Shown in pieces: positions 50,648 to 59,365 of a stretch of DNA of 64,000 bases (positions are counted from its first letter, which is position 1; every line of letters begins with the position of its first letter). The notes under the pieces were generated by a model. The model was not told the DNA's origin, searched no databases, and saw only the letters and a program-made list of their open reading frames with translations. Origin of the DNA: Prevotella sp. (GTDB taxonomy: Bacteria; Bacteroidota; Bacteroidia; Bacteroidales; Bacteroidaceae). The translations under genes were made by a program, and so were the position numbers. The DNA is taken from NCBI GenBank assembly GCA_017459445.1, contig JAFUDJ010000031.1:1-64000 (forward strand). Reading direction: 5' to 3'.

Positions 50648-53605
50648 TTACTTCACCACCACCTTCCGCCCGCCAACGATGTTAATGCCCTTTTGCGGAG
50701 CGGACAACCGCTGGCCACGCAGGTTATAGACGGGAGCATTCTTGTCACGGTCCATCAGGATAGTACTGATGCCTGAAGGGTCGGGTAGCACGTATTCGTA
50801 TGCGTCGGGCTTCGTCTCTTGCTCGTCGGGGCTGACCAGCAGGATGTTGTCGATGACTATCTTACCACCCGTGAACGATGCATCAGCGACTACCGTCACT
50901 TTGATGATGGCTCCCTCGGTACCCTCTATCAGCGTGTTACTGCTGCTGTAGAGCAGGAAGCGGTAGGCACCATCCACCTCGTTGGCATCCAGCGTGTGCT
51001 TACGCCAAGAAGTCCTGTCAGCCATGTCGAAGTCTAAGTCGCTGCCATTCTTTTTGATAGACAGACCTTCTGGCAGATGCAGGTCGAATTGTACCAACGT
51101 CACTTCGTCGTTCGGATTCGTCAGGTCTATCAGCATCTCCTTGGTTTCACCGGCCTTGATGTCCTTGACAGCCTCATCTATCGAGAGTTTGGCACTGCCG
51201 TCGTCGGATGTCGGACTGCCTATCATCAGTTCGTATGCGTCAGGCTTCGTCTCTTGCTCATCGGGGCTGACCAGCAGGATGTTGTCAATGACTATCTTGC
51301 CACCCGTGAACGATGCATCAGCAACTACCGTCACTTTGATGATGGCTCCCTCGGTGCCCTCTATCAGCGTGTTACTGCTGCTGTAGAGCAGGAAGCGGTA
51401 GGCACCATCCACCTCGTTGGCATCCAGCGTATGTTTGCGCCAAGAAGTCCTGTCAGCCATGTCGAAGTCTAAGTCGCTGCCATTCTTCTTGATGGTCAGT
51501 TCCTCGGGCAGATGCAAGTCGAACTGCACCAGCGTCACTTCGTCGTTCGGGTTCGTCAGGTCTATCAGCATCTCCTTGGTTTCACCAGCATTGATGTCGA
51601 ACGGCTCAATCGAAAGCCCATTCCCCGTTGCAACTGCTCTGCGTGGAGCTTTGTTCCTGCCAAGGATGATGTTCGACAAGGCCACGATGTCCGTTCCGTT
51701 TACGCTACCATCACCATTTACATCTGCTGCCGATGTCTGTTCTTTTCTGCCTAAAATAATATTCGACAACGCCACGAGGTCAGTTCCATTGACTGCATCA
51801 TCTTGGTTGACGTCGCCTTGATATGTGTTCTTCACTATTACTTCACATGTGGCATTTACACCGCTACCGTCGTTGGCTGTACATGTAATAGTTGCCCAGC
51901 CTTCTGCTATAGCGGTCACCAGTCCTGTGTTACTAACGATGGCCACACTCTCGTTATTTGTACTCCATGTGACACTTTTGTCTGTAGCATCATCAGGTAG
52001 AACCCTCACGTTGAGTTGCTGTGTTTTGCCTTGGGACAGTGACAAAGACGAACTGCTAAGCGATATACTACTAACCATGATGTCATCCTCATACTCAGTT
52101 TCAACAATACGCCCCTTAAATTCTTTCCATCCTGCAATGGATTCATACTTTGCTTTTGTGCCAATAGGAACATAAAGTGCAGCCTTTAATGTTTCAGAAT
52201 GGTCATTGATGCGATAGCTAAAAACATCACTACTAATTTGGAACGGTTTCTCTATTTTTGAGTATATGTTAATTAATCCTGTGCATTCTCTAAAACTCCA
52301 GATTCCGATGCTATTTACAGAGTTTGGTATTGTGATTTCTTTCAGATTTGTACATCTCTCAAAAGCCGAAGTGTTAATTGTATTAATGTTTTCAGACATC
52401 TTCACCATTTCAAGTCCGCTGCAACCCTCAAAGGCACGCATCCCAATAGAGACCACTGTGTTAGGAATTGTAATTTCGGTTAATGCCTCATGTCCTAAAA
52501 ATGCGAGATTACCAATCGAAGTTGTCCCATAGGGGATTGTTGTGTTTTTACATCCAGCTATCAATGTTTGAGTTGCTGTTTCGAAAATGGCATTGCAGCC
52601 GTCTCGTGAATCATATTTCTTGTTGTTTCTATCTACTTCGATTTTTGACAGGTTGGAGCAGCTGGCAAATGCACCACCTGAACTGATATTGACAGTGGAT
52701 TCTGGAATAGTAATCTCTGTCAGTTTTTCGCAATTAGAGAATGCCCATGTATCTATGCTGACAACCGAATTGGGAATCACGATACTCTCCAAGTTTACAC
52801 ATAGCACAAATGCCCTTATCCCTATGGCAAGCAAAGAACTTGACAAATCAATTTCTTTCAGATTACGACACTCAGCAAACGCATTCCTTTCAATTTCTAT
52901 CACAGAATTGGGAACGACAATTTTTTCTAAACCTTCGCAAACTGAAAAAGCACCGCTGCCAATAGATGTTACTGTGTTGGGAATTTCAATATCATACAAT
53001 CTTCTACAAAACTTAAATGCATCATCTCCAATTCTTACTACGGTATATCCATCTACGGTTTCTGGGATTGTTATTCTGCCCGCAGTAGTGGAGTCAATAG
53101 CAGGGTAAGTGTAATCAACACCCACTTGACATGTTTTTTGCGCAGCATTAATCACCTGAAATTTCATTCTGATGCCTTCTATAGAATAGGACTCAAAGGT
53201 ATTAGAAGGAGGTATAACCGAAATATAATATGTTCCAACCACTTCCGCAGTATAACCTATAAAAGTATCGTCAACAATCTTATAGAGAATTTTACAAGTT
53301 ACCTTAACTGGAGTTGTAGTAGTTTTCAGACCTTTAAAAGCGCATCTTCCTACAGACTGGTTGTCGCTAATCATCTCTATTTTATCATTATCATCTGAAT
53401 CTAATATCCAGATAAAGTTGTGAATTGGAGTATCTAATACATACTCATAACCACTTCCTATTTCTAAATAGATTGTTTCGCCAACCCCAATTGTATAGTT
53501 TCCTCCATCGTATTCATACGTATTCATAGATTTTATAGGCAAAGATATTAGCATTGCCACAAATGTCCATACTATTCTGTTCTTGATTAATTGTATATGT
53601 TTCAT
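50648..53605 (-). CDS. LRR (BspA-like) surface protein with Big2 and dockerin modules
   Basis: A 985-aa exported protein. In order: signal peptide; an N-terminal beta domain; about nine LRR_5 repeats of the type AFxxCxxLxxIxIPNSVxSIG (about 175-470); a Big2 Ig-like domain (VSSISLSSSSLSLSQGKTQQ); a dockerin-like pair (GDVNQDDAVNGTDLVALSNI and DVNGDGSVNGTDIVALSNI); two near-identical cohesin-like modules; and a Prevotella-type tail (NLRGQRLSAPQKG). The modules are a 435-bp in-frame DNA duplication (50.8-51.16 and 51.25-51.6 kb). The LRR half is much more AT-rich than the rest, so the gene looks assembled from two sources. Confidence 0.88.
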   Translation of the reverse strand: MKHIQLIKNRIVWTFVAMLISLPIKSMNTYEYDGGNYTIGVGETIYLEIGSGYEYVLDTPIHNFIWILDSDDNDKIEMISDNQSVGRCAFKGLKTTTTPVKVTCKILYKIVDDTFIGYTAEVVGTYYISVIPPSNTFESYSIEGIRMKFQVINAAQKTCQVGVDYTYPAIDSTTAGRITIPETVDGYTVVRIGDDAFKFCRRLYDIEIPNTVTSIGSGAFSVCEGLEKIVVPNSVIEIERNAFAECRNLKEIDLSSSLLAIGIRAFVLCVNLESIVIPNSVVSIDTWAFSNCEKLTEITIPESTVNISSGGAFASCSNLSKIEVDRNNKKYDSRDGCNAIFETATQTLIAGCKNTTIPYGTTSIGNLAFLGHEALTEITIPNTVVSIGMRAFEGCSGLEMVKMSENINTINTSAFERCTNLKEITIPNSVNSIGIWSFRECTGLINIYSKIEKPFQISSDVFSYRINDHSETLKAALYVPIGTKAKYESIAGWKEFKGRIVETEYEDDIMVSSISLSSSSLSLSQGKTQQLNVRVLPDDATDKSVTWSTNNESVAIVSNTGLVTAIAEGWATITCTANDGSGVNATCEVIVKNTYQGDVNQDDAVNGTDLVALSNIILGRKEQTSAADVNGDGSVNGTDIVALSNIILGRNKAPRRAVATGNGLSIEPFDINAGETKEMLIDLTNPNDEVTLVQFDLHLPEELTIKKNGSDLDFDMADRTSWRKHTLDANEVDGAYRFLLYSSSNTLIEGTEGAIIKVTVVADASFTGGKIVIDNILLVSPDEQETKPDAYELMIGSPTSDDGSAKLSIDEAVKDIKAGETKEMLIDLTNPNDEVTLVQFDLHLPEGLSIKKNGSDLDFDMADRTSWRKHTLDANEVDGAYRFLLYSSSNTLIEGTEGAIIKVTVVADASFTGGKIVIDNILLVSPDEQETKPDAYEYVLPDPSGISTILMDRDKNAPVYNLRGQRLSAPQKGINIVGGRKVVVK
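50820..51600. repeat. Tandem 435-bp duplication inside the surface-protein gene
   Basis: Bases from about 50821 to 51165 recur 435 bp further on with only scattered differences. The period is 145 codons, so the frame is kept. It adds one cohesin-like module and is a likely site of copy-number change. Confidence 0.85.
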
Positions 53606-53609
53606 TGTT

Positions 53610-53815
53610 CTTGGCAGTCGAAACGAAAAAGGCGTGCAACCGTTGTTACTTGCATCCTTCCAAAGGCTACCGGCAAGTGGCCATCACTGTATACAAGTAC
53701 ATATAGTTCACGCCTAAACGTGAACCTTTATGCATCTTGCTCTCACAGTGAATATTTGCCGGTATTCTTGGAAGAGAGGGCAAGAGCTAAAAGCTCATTT
53801 ATCCATCGAAAGTAC
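53610..53815 (-). ncRNA. Candidate structured RNA upstream of the surface-protein gene
   Basis: This fills most of the 366-bp gap 53606-53971. Nested perfect stems are CTTCC/GGAAG (53657-53661, 53770-53774), TACCGGCAA/TTGCCGGTA (53668-53676, 53756-53764), TCACTGT/ACAGTGA (53684-53690, 53745-53751) and GTTCACG/CGTGAAC (53706-53712, 53719-53725). Side hairpins are GAGCT/AGCTC (53784-53796) and TGCAA/TTGCA (53635-53654). The last, with CCTTTTTC after it on the minus strand, could act as an attenuator. Minus is preferred because the gene starts at 53605. The strand is not proven and no RNA family is recognised. Confidence 0.5.
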
Positions 53816-53971
53816 GAACGGGAGTGCGACGCGCATTTCGTTTTTGTTAGTAACTTTAAAATGTTTGTCTCGTTTCCCTGTTGGGAGTGCCTCGCTGGGC
53901 GTGGCTACGTCTCCCCATTGTCATTGTGTACTGTCTGTTTCTTACTGCTTGCGGTTTTAAATGAATACTTT

Positions 53972-54589
53972 TTATAAATCTTTTACGGAAAACATCGTTA
54001 ATGCCTCCTTGATAACCTTATCTGTCGGAGGATTTGGTATGATGTAGTCTACTTGTTCCGTATAATCAATATCATCAAAATAACAGAGTTGTGAGCGAAA
54101 CATTTTCTCCGAATACAACTCTCCGAATAGTTCTGTTGCACAAGTGGAGATGTCGGTTAACCCAAAATGTTCACTCAGCAAAAAATACAAATCCACGTAG
54201 TCCTTCCATTTCGAACGGCGTCCCAAAGCATAAGCTTTCATGGCGGCTAACTGGAGTAAAGAAGGCATGCGGAAATATGTCTCAAATCTGTTAGTTGGTT
54301 CAACAGCAAAAGGATATTGAAAAAAAGTCACCTTCACGTCATTGACTATCAGATTCATCTGTTCCATGACACGACGTGTCACCGTGAGCCCAAAACCTGA
54401 CGCACTCAATTTGTCAAGGTTCTTTTTATGGTTTATGCCAGAAAGTTTGAACAAGTCAAAGTCAATAGAGCGTCTATGGCCGATGTACAATGCGATAGCA
54501 GTACCACCTACCAAATAATACTCACGTCTGAACTGAGACATGACAGGCAGAAGCTCCAATTGCCGTTCGTTCAAAACTTCTTTATGCAT
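53972..54589 (-). CDS. AbiEii/AbiGii-type nucleotidyltransferase toxin
   Basis: A 205-aa protein of the DUF1814/AbiEii nucleotidyltransferase group: YLVGGTAIALYIGHRRSIDFDLF (GGT...DxD), then PSLLQLAAMKAYALGRRSKWKDYVDLYF. Relatives act as toxins that modify tRNA ends or similar targets and give phage resistance. It overlaps the upstream small gene by 8 bp. AT-rich codon use supports recent acquisition. Confidence 0.82.
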   Translation of the reverse strand: MHKEVLNERQLELLPVMSQFRREYYLVGGTAIALYIGHRRSIDFDLFKLSGINHKKNLDKLSASGFGLTVTRRVMEQMNLIVNDVKVTFFQYPFAVEPTNRFETYFRMPSLLQLAAMKAYALGRRSKWKDYVDLYFLLSEHFGLTDISTCATELFGELYSEKMFRSQLCYFDDIDYTEQVDYIIPNPPTDKVIKEALTMFSVKDL

Positions 54590-54842
54590 ATTTTTTCAGA
54601 ACTAAAGAGAAAAAGTGGTATATCTCTGGGTAGTAGTTATCCCTCTGCCGCCCTTTTGCGGAGAAAAACACCTCAGCAACACGCTTTCCCCCCAAAGTGT
54701 CCACCAACTCCCGATAGTCATCCAGAGTGCCTTCGTTTAGAATGGTCTCCACCAACAGACTATCGCTGATGTCCTGCTTCTTCTCTTCTGGTGTGTACCA
54801 GAACAGAGGGGCATGTTTAGCTATCATTTGCTGACGTGTCAT
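54582..54842 (-). CDS. Partner of the AbiEii-like toxin (DUF6922-like)
   Basis: An 86-aa protein beginning MTRQQMIAKHAPLFWYTPEE. The pattern FWY ... ISDSLLVETILNEGTLDDYREL ... DNYYPEIYHFFSLVL resembles small Bacteroidales proteins found ahead of AbiEii-like enzymes, and it is probably the antitoxin. The frame is open to 54878, but the promoter -7 element at 54865-54872 rules that start out. Confidence 0.65.
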   Translation of the reverse strand: MTRQQMIAKHAPLFWYTPEEKKQDISDSLLVETILNEGTLDDYRELVDTLGGKRVAEVFFSAKGRQRDNYYPEIYHFFSLVLKKYA

Positions 54843-54864
54843 TTCAAAATGCCTTTTTGTTTTG

Positions 54865-54895
54865 CAAAGATACAACATATTTCTGAGACGGCAAA
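54865..54895 (-). promoter_or_regulatory. Promoter of the AbiEii-like operon
   Basis: On the minus strand TTTG (54892-54895), 19 bp, TATCTTTG (54865-54872). Confidence 0.8.
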
Positions 54896-55009
54896 GAAAA
54901 TGACGGGAAAATCTAGGACATGAGGTTAAATGTTTGTCTCTATTTAACCACTTATAGCGTCAACCAGCAAGCATTTATCTATGAAATATTCACCAAAAAG
55001 ACTCAAAAG

Positions 55010-55040
55010 TTTGCTATCTCACATTTTTTATGTACCTTTG
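55010..55040 (+). promoter_or_regulatory. Promoter of the acyltransferase gene
   Basis: TTTG (55010-55013), 19 bp, TACCTTTG (55033-55040), 12 bp before the ATG. Confidence 0.8.
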
Positions 55041-55052
55041 CCGTTGTAAACA

Positions 55053-56015
55053 ATGAACGTCACGATATACGAACACGCCAGCGAACTGCCGCCACTGACG
55101 GGCAGCAACTACTTCCACAGCCGCGAGCTGATGGAGCTGTGCGAGCTGACGCCACGCCAAAAGCCATACATGGTGGTGGCAAGCGACGATGCTGGGGGCG
55201 TCCGTGCATACCTGTTAGCCGTGGAGCGCCGGCGGCGCTCGTGGCTTCCACCCTATCTATACAAGCATGTGCGGGTGCTGGGAGAAGGGTGCTACACGGC
55301 AGATGCCGACCAGCAGCTGTTCGGCATGATGGTCAACGCACTGACCGCACGGATGCAGCACAAGGCTTTGTATATCGAGTTCAGCAACCTGTCGCAGAAG
55401 ATGTTCGGCTACCGGCAGCTGAGGGCGGCAGGATTCTTCCCCGTGAAATGGATGAGCATACACAACTCGCTGCACTCGCGGACACCGGAGGAGCGCATCA
55501 GCGAACGCCAGCTGAAGCGTATCAACAATGCCAAGCAGCGAGGGCTGACTACCGTTGTGGCCACCACAGACGAAGACTTTCAGGAATTCTCCCGACTGCT
55601 GCGGCGGCATAACTGGCTGAAGCCACGCCGCTACATCCCCGACAACCGCTTCTTCCGAGGCATGATGGAAGCCGGACGCTGCGAGATTCTGCTCACCAAG
55701 ACGCACGGGAAGACCATCGGCACGACCGTCGTGGTGTTTTCTGGAGACGACGCCTACCTTTGGTACTCTGCATCAAGAAGAAAGACGTATGCCGCCCTGC
55801 ACCCCAACGCCGTCACCTTCTGGGAAACCATCTGCAGGGCCCACCGCAACGGCCGGCGCCACATCCGCTTCATGGACGTGGGACTGCCCTTCCGCCGCAA
55901 TCCCTACCGCGACTTCATCCTCAGCTTCGGCGGCAAGGAGGTGAGCACCTTCCGCTGGTTCCGCATCAGCATCCGGTGGGTCAACGCCCTGGCATCGTGG
56001 CTGTGGCGGGAATAG
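55053..56015 (+). CDS. FemAB/GNAT-like acyltransferase
   Basis: A 320-aa cytoplasmic protein with the double-GNAT layout of FemAB-like proteins: a first half with WLPPYLYKHVRVLGEG and IEFSNLSQKMFGY, and a second half with RRYIPDNRFFRGMM, GTTVVVFSGDDAYLWYS and HPNAVTFWETI. The last feature (IRFMDVGLPFRRNPYRDFILSFGG) is typical of uncharacterised Bacteroidales members. It probably transfers an acyl or aminoacyl group to a cell-surface precursor. It ends 42 bp before the TonB receptor gene. Confidence 0.7.
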   Translation: MNVTIYEHASELPPLTGSNYFHSRELMELCELTPRQKPYMVVASDDAGGVRAYLLAVERRRRSWLPPYLYKHVRVLGEGCYTADADQQLFGMMVNALTARMQHKALYIEFSNLSQKMFGYRQLRAAGFFPVKWMSIHNSLHSRTPEERISERQLKRINNAKQRGLTTVVATTDEDFQEFSRLLRRHNWLKPRRYIPDNRFFRGMMEAGRCEILLTKTHGKTIGTTVVVFSGDDAYLWYSASRRKTYAALHPNAVTFWETICRAHRNGRRHIRFMDVGLPFRRNPYRDFILSFGGKEVSTFRWFRISIRWVNALASWLWRE

Positions 56016-56057
56016 GCCTGATACAATAAAATCGACAGCACGGCGTTATTATTAACA

Positions 56058-58442
56058 ATGAACGCAAAGAAATACATAGCTATATTCGTGCTGCTCACGG
56101 TTGCAATGACCGTCAGCGCACAGTCTTTCACCCTGTCAGGAAAGGTAAGCGACCAGGACGGAAACCCCATAGAACTCGCCACGGTATCGTGTCTGGAACA
56201 GGGAGCCGTGACCATGGCCAACCTGAAAGGAGAATACTCGCTGAAACTGCAATCGGCTGACTCCGTGGTCATCAAGTTCTCCATGGTGGGCTACCAGACG
56301 CGGACACGGGTGCTCCGCAAGCCTCGCAGCAACCAGCGACTACTCGTCACGCTGCCGCCCATGCAGGACTTGGACGAAGTGGTGGTGACGGAACGCCGCC
56401 GACAGACAACAGGCACCGACCAGTTAGACGTGGAGAACATTCGGCAGGCACCGTCGACGACAGGCAATGCCGTCGAGGAACTGGTACAGCAGCAGGCCGG
56501 CGTGTCGACACATAACGAGCTGTCGAGCCAATACAATGTCCGTGGCGGTTCTTTCGACGAGAACTCCGTATATATCAATAATGTGGAAGTCTACCGACCG
56601 CTGCTCATCCGCTCCGGCCAGCAGGAAGGACTGAGCATCATCAATTCCGACCTGGTGGAGAAAATCGGATTCTCCAGCGGCGGCTTTGAAGCCAAGTACG
56701 GCGACAAGATGTCGAGCGTGCTCGACATCCAGTACCGCAAGCCGACACAACTGGAGGCCAACCTGCAAGCATCGCTGTTAGGCGGAAGCGCCTACGTCGG
56801 CTATGCCACGAAGAACAAGAAGTTCACCATGAGCCACGGCCTGCGCTACAAGACCAACCGCTACCTGTTAGGCTCGTTAGAGACGAAAGGCGAGTACCGC
56901 CCCAACTTCCTCGACTATCAGGCATACCTCACCTACCAGCCCAATGAGCGGTGGGACATCGACATCATCGGCAACATCTCGGAGAACCACTACAACTTCA
57001 AGCCCTCCGACCGTGAGACGTCGTTCGGCACCATGGAGAACGTCAAGTCGTTCAAAGTGTACTTCGACGGACAGGAGCGCGACATCTTCCGCACGCTGTT
57101 CGGCATGCTGCGAATAAGCCGCAACTTCGGACAGAACACGAAAATAAGCCTGCTGGCCTCAGCCTTCCACACCAAGGAGCAAGAGACGTACGACATTCAG
57201 GGACAGTACTGGCTGGACGACACACAGACACAGGAGAGCCTGGGCGTTGGCACCTACATGGAGCATGCCCGCAACTACCTGACCGCCGACGTGCAGAGCG
57301 TGAAGCTCATGGCTAACCACAAAATGAAGCGCCACGAGCTGGAAGCCGGCGTCACCATGAAGTTTGAAAAAATAGAGGAGCGGGCCAGGGAATACGAGAT
57401 GCGCGACTCCAGCGGATACAGCATCCCCCACTCAGCCGAGCGCCTGGACCTCATATACTCGCTGGCCTCCAAAAACTCGATGTCGTCGACACGCATCGAG
57501 GGCTACGCACAGGACACCTACCGGTTCTCCACCAAGGGAGAGAAGCCATGGCATCTGACGCTCAACTACGGCGTACGCATAGCCAACTGGAGCTACAACA
57601 AGGAGACCATCGTGTCGCCACGGGCGTCGATAGCAGCCATCCCGTCATTCAACGAAGACATGACCTTCCGCTTCTCGACGGGTCTTTATTACCAAGCCCC
57701 CTTCTACAAGGAGCTGCGCGACACGTCGACCGTCAACGGGCAGACCATCGTCACGCTGAACCAACGCATCAAAAGCCAGCAGAGCATCCACTTCGTAGGT
57801 GCCTTCGACTACCGGTTCCGCATGATTGACCGCCCCTTCCGCTTCACGGCCGAAGCCTACTATAAGCTCATGTCGAACCTCGTGCCTTACAATGTACAGA
57901 ACATGAAGGTGGTATACTACGGCGAGAACATGGCCAAGGGACACGCCTTCGGCGTTGACTTGAAGCTGTATGGCGAATTCGTGCCCGGCACCGACTCGTG
58001 GCTGACATTCAGCGTCATGTCGACACGGCAGAAGATTAACGGCATCAGCGTGCCCCTGCCCACCGACCAGCGCTACGGCATCAACCTCCACTTCACCGAC
58101 TACTTCCCCGGCTCAGAGCGCTGGAAGATGACGCTGCGACTGGCATACGCCGACGGACTGCCCTTCGGCGCACCCCACCGGGGACTGGAGTACCAGCAGT
58201 TCCGTGCACCGGCCTATAAGCGTGCCGACATCGGCATGAGCTTCCTGGCATTAGGGAAAGCCGACCAGAAGCCGTCGTTCCGCAAGCCCCGCATCTGGGT
58301 GGGCGTGGACGGTCTGAACATTTTCGGCATCTCCAACGTCAACTCGTACTACTGGGTGACCGACGTCAACAGCTTCCAATATGCCGTTCCTAACTACTTG
58401 ACTGGCCGACAAATCAACGGCAGGGTCTTAGTGGAGTTTTAA
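56058..58442 (+). CDS. TonB-dependent outer-membrane receptor
   Basis: A 794-aa protein: signal peptide, carboxypeptidase-like domain (FTLSGKVSDQDGNPIELATV, about 25-110), plug (QYNVRGGSFDENSVYINNVE ... GGFEAKYGDKMSSVLDI) and a 22-strand barrel ending in LVEF with a C-terminal aromatic. No SusD partner is nearby, and its length is shorter than SusC proteins, so it is more like a metal, vitamin or small-ligand receptor. The ligand is unknown. Confidence 0.9.
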   Translation: MNAKKYIAIFVLLTVAMTVSAQSFTLSGKVSDQDGNPIELATVSCLEQGAVTMANLKGEYSLKLQSADSVVIKFSMVGYQTRTRVLRKPRSNQRLLVTLPPMQDLDEVVVTERRRQTTGTDQLDVENIRQAPSTTGNAVEELVQQQAGVSTHNELSSQYNVRGGSFDENSVYINNVEVYRPLLIRSGQQEGLSIINSDLVEKIGFSSGGFEAKYGDKMSSVLDIQYRKPTQLEANLQASLLGGSAYVGYATKNKKFTMSHGLRYKTNRYLLGSLETKGEYRPNFLDYQAYLTYQPNERWDIDIIGNISENHYNFKPSDRETSFGTMENVKSFKVYFDGQERDIFRTLFGMLRISRNFGQNTKISLLASAFHTKEQETYDIQGQYWLDDTQTQESLGVGTYMEHARNYLTADVQSVKLMANHKMKRHELEAGVTMKFEKIEERAREYEMRDSSGYSIPHSAERLDLIYSLASKNSMSSTRIEGYAQDTYRFSTKGEKPWHLTLNYGVRIANWSYNKETIVSPRASIAAIPSFNEDMTFRFSTGLYYQAPFYKELRDTSTVNGQTIVTLNQRIKSQQSIHFVGAFDYRFRMIDRPFRFTAEAYYKLMSNLVPYNVQNMKVVYYGENMAKGHAFGVDLKLYGEFVPGTDSWLTFSVMSTRQKINGISVPLPTDQRYGINLHFTDYFPGSERWKMTLRLAYADGLPFGAPHRGLEYQQFRAPAYKRADIGMSFLALGKADQKPSFRKPRIWVGVDGLNIFGISNVNSYYWVTDVNSFQYAVPNYLTGRQINGRVLVEF

Positions 58443-58783
58443 CATAAAAACTGCTGTCTTTTGTTAAACAGTCCTAATTCTGTAGGATTCTATTAAACGT
58501 ACTCCTTTATTACTACAACCCCGCCGATGTAGCTGGCATGGACGACGAACAGGAAGCTGCCTACCTGAAGAGTCTGCCCAAATACATGGCCGTCAGACAA
58601 GATATTCCCCAGCCTGTTCGGGAAATAGAACATGACGACACGAATCGCACCACCATCAAGGGATTGTCGCACGTTATCGGCGGCAATCCTTTTCCTTTTC
58701 CTTAAAAAAGGCAAAAAAAAGCCGTTATTTCATATATCTTTTGTAACTTTGCAGAAATATTTAACAAACCAATATCTATTAAT
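58443..58783. other. 341-bp gap with a gene remnant and a -7 element
   Basis: It contains a short coding-like frame (58538-58705), an A-rich stretch at 58704-58720, and TAACTTTG at 58744-58751 (plus) ahead of the epimerase. I see no clear terminator for the TonB receptor gene. Confidence 0.5.
58538..58705 (+). pseudogene. 55-codon remnant or small protein
   Basis: A frame reading MDDEQEAAYLKSLPKYMAVR and ending GGNPFPFP. It stays open upstream to about 58480 (…LYYYNPADVAG…) without a good start. Composition is protein-like and not explained by any gene on the other strand. It looks like the 3' end of a gene whose front was lost. I do not recognise the family. Confidence 0.35.
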
Positions 58784-59194
58784 ATGAAGATTTCACACAT
58801 TGAGCATCTGGGCATAGCAGTCCAGAGCATCGAAGAGAGCCTGCCGTTCTTCACCGACGTGCTGGGCTTGGAGTGTTATGCAACCGAGGTAGTAGAAGAC
58901 CAGAAGGTGAAGACAGCCTTCCTGCGCTGCGGCGAGGTGAAGCTGGAGCTCTTAGAGCCCACATCACCCGAGAGCACCATCCAGAAATGGCTCGACAAGG
59001 GCAACAAGGGTGTGCACCACGTAGCCTTCTGCATCGAAGACGGTGTGGCCAATGCCTTGGCAGAGGTATCGGAGAAGGGCGTACGCCTCATTGACCAGGC
59101 TCCCCGCAAGGGCGCCGAGGGGCTGAACATCGCCTTCCTGCACCCGAAATCCACCGCAGGCGTGCTGACCGAGCTGTGCGAGCACCCTGAGTAG
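58784..59194 (+). CDS. mce: Methylmalonyl-CoA epimerase
   Basis: A 136-aa vicinal-oxygen-chelate protein that interconverts (R)- and (S)-methylmalonyl-CoA. Metal ligands His7 in HIEHLGIAV, a His in GVHHVAFCIED and the late Glu in LTELCEHP are present. It links the mutase (other end of the window) to the carboxyltransferase that follows. Confidence 0.95.
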   Translation: MKISHIEHLGIAVQSIEESLPFFTDVLGLECYATEVVEDQKVKTAFLRCGEVKLELLEPTSPESTIQKWLDKGNKGVHHVAFCIEDGVANALAEVSEKGVRLIDQAPRKGAEGLNIAFLHPKSTAGVLTELCEHPE

Positions 59195-59197
59195 CCT

Positions 59198-59345
59198 CGA
59201 AATATCGGAACATCGAAACATCGAAACATCGAAACATCGGAACATCGGAACATCGAATTATCGGAACATCGAAATATCGGAACATCGGAACATCGGAATA
59301 TCGAAAAATCGACATAACGAAAAATCGACATAACGAAAAAATCGC
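59198..59345. repeat. 8-bp tandem repeat between epimerase and carboxyltransferase
   Basis: About 17 units of (A/G)AACATCG and close variants follow one another with strict 8-bp period, then ACATAACG/AAAAATCG alternates. It occupies nearly the whole 171-bp gap within an operon. Confidence 0.85.
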
Positions 59346-59365
59346 AAGAAAAAAGAATAAAAACA

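Noticed and set aside
53668..53764. Invertible (phase-variable) promoter flanked by inverted repeats
   Set aside because: The repeat arms are broken by unequal inner spacers (7 and 4 bases) and further stems nest inside, which suits RNA folding and not recombinase sites; no invertase is encoded nearby.
53591..53977. Plus-strand frame of 128 codons upstream of the LRR gene
   Set aside because: The sequence is dominated by nested inverted repeats, the composition is not protein-like and no promoter fits.
59198..59345. CRISPR-like array
   Set aside because: Repeats are 8 bp and contiguous with no spacers, and no cas genes are present. The 22-bp array at 24396 also lacks spacers.
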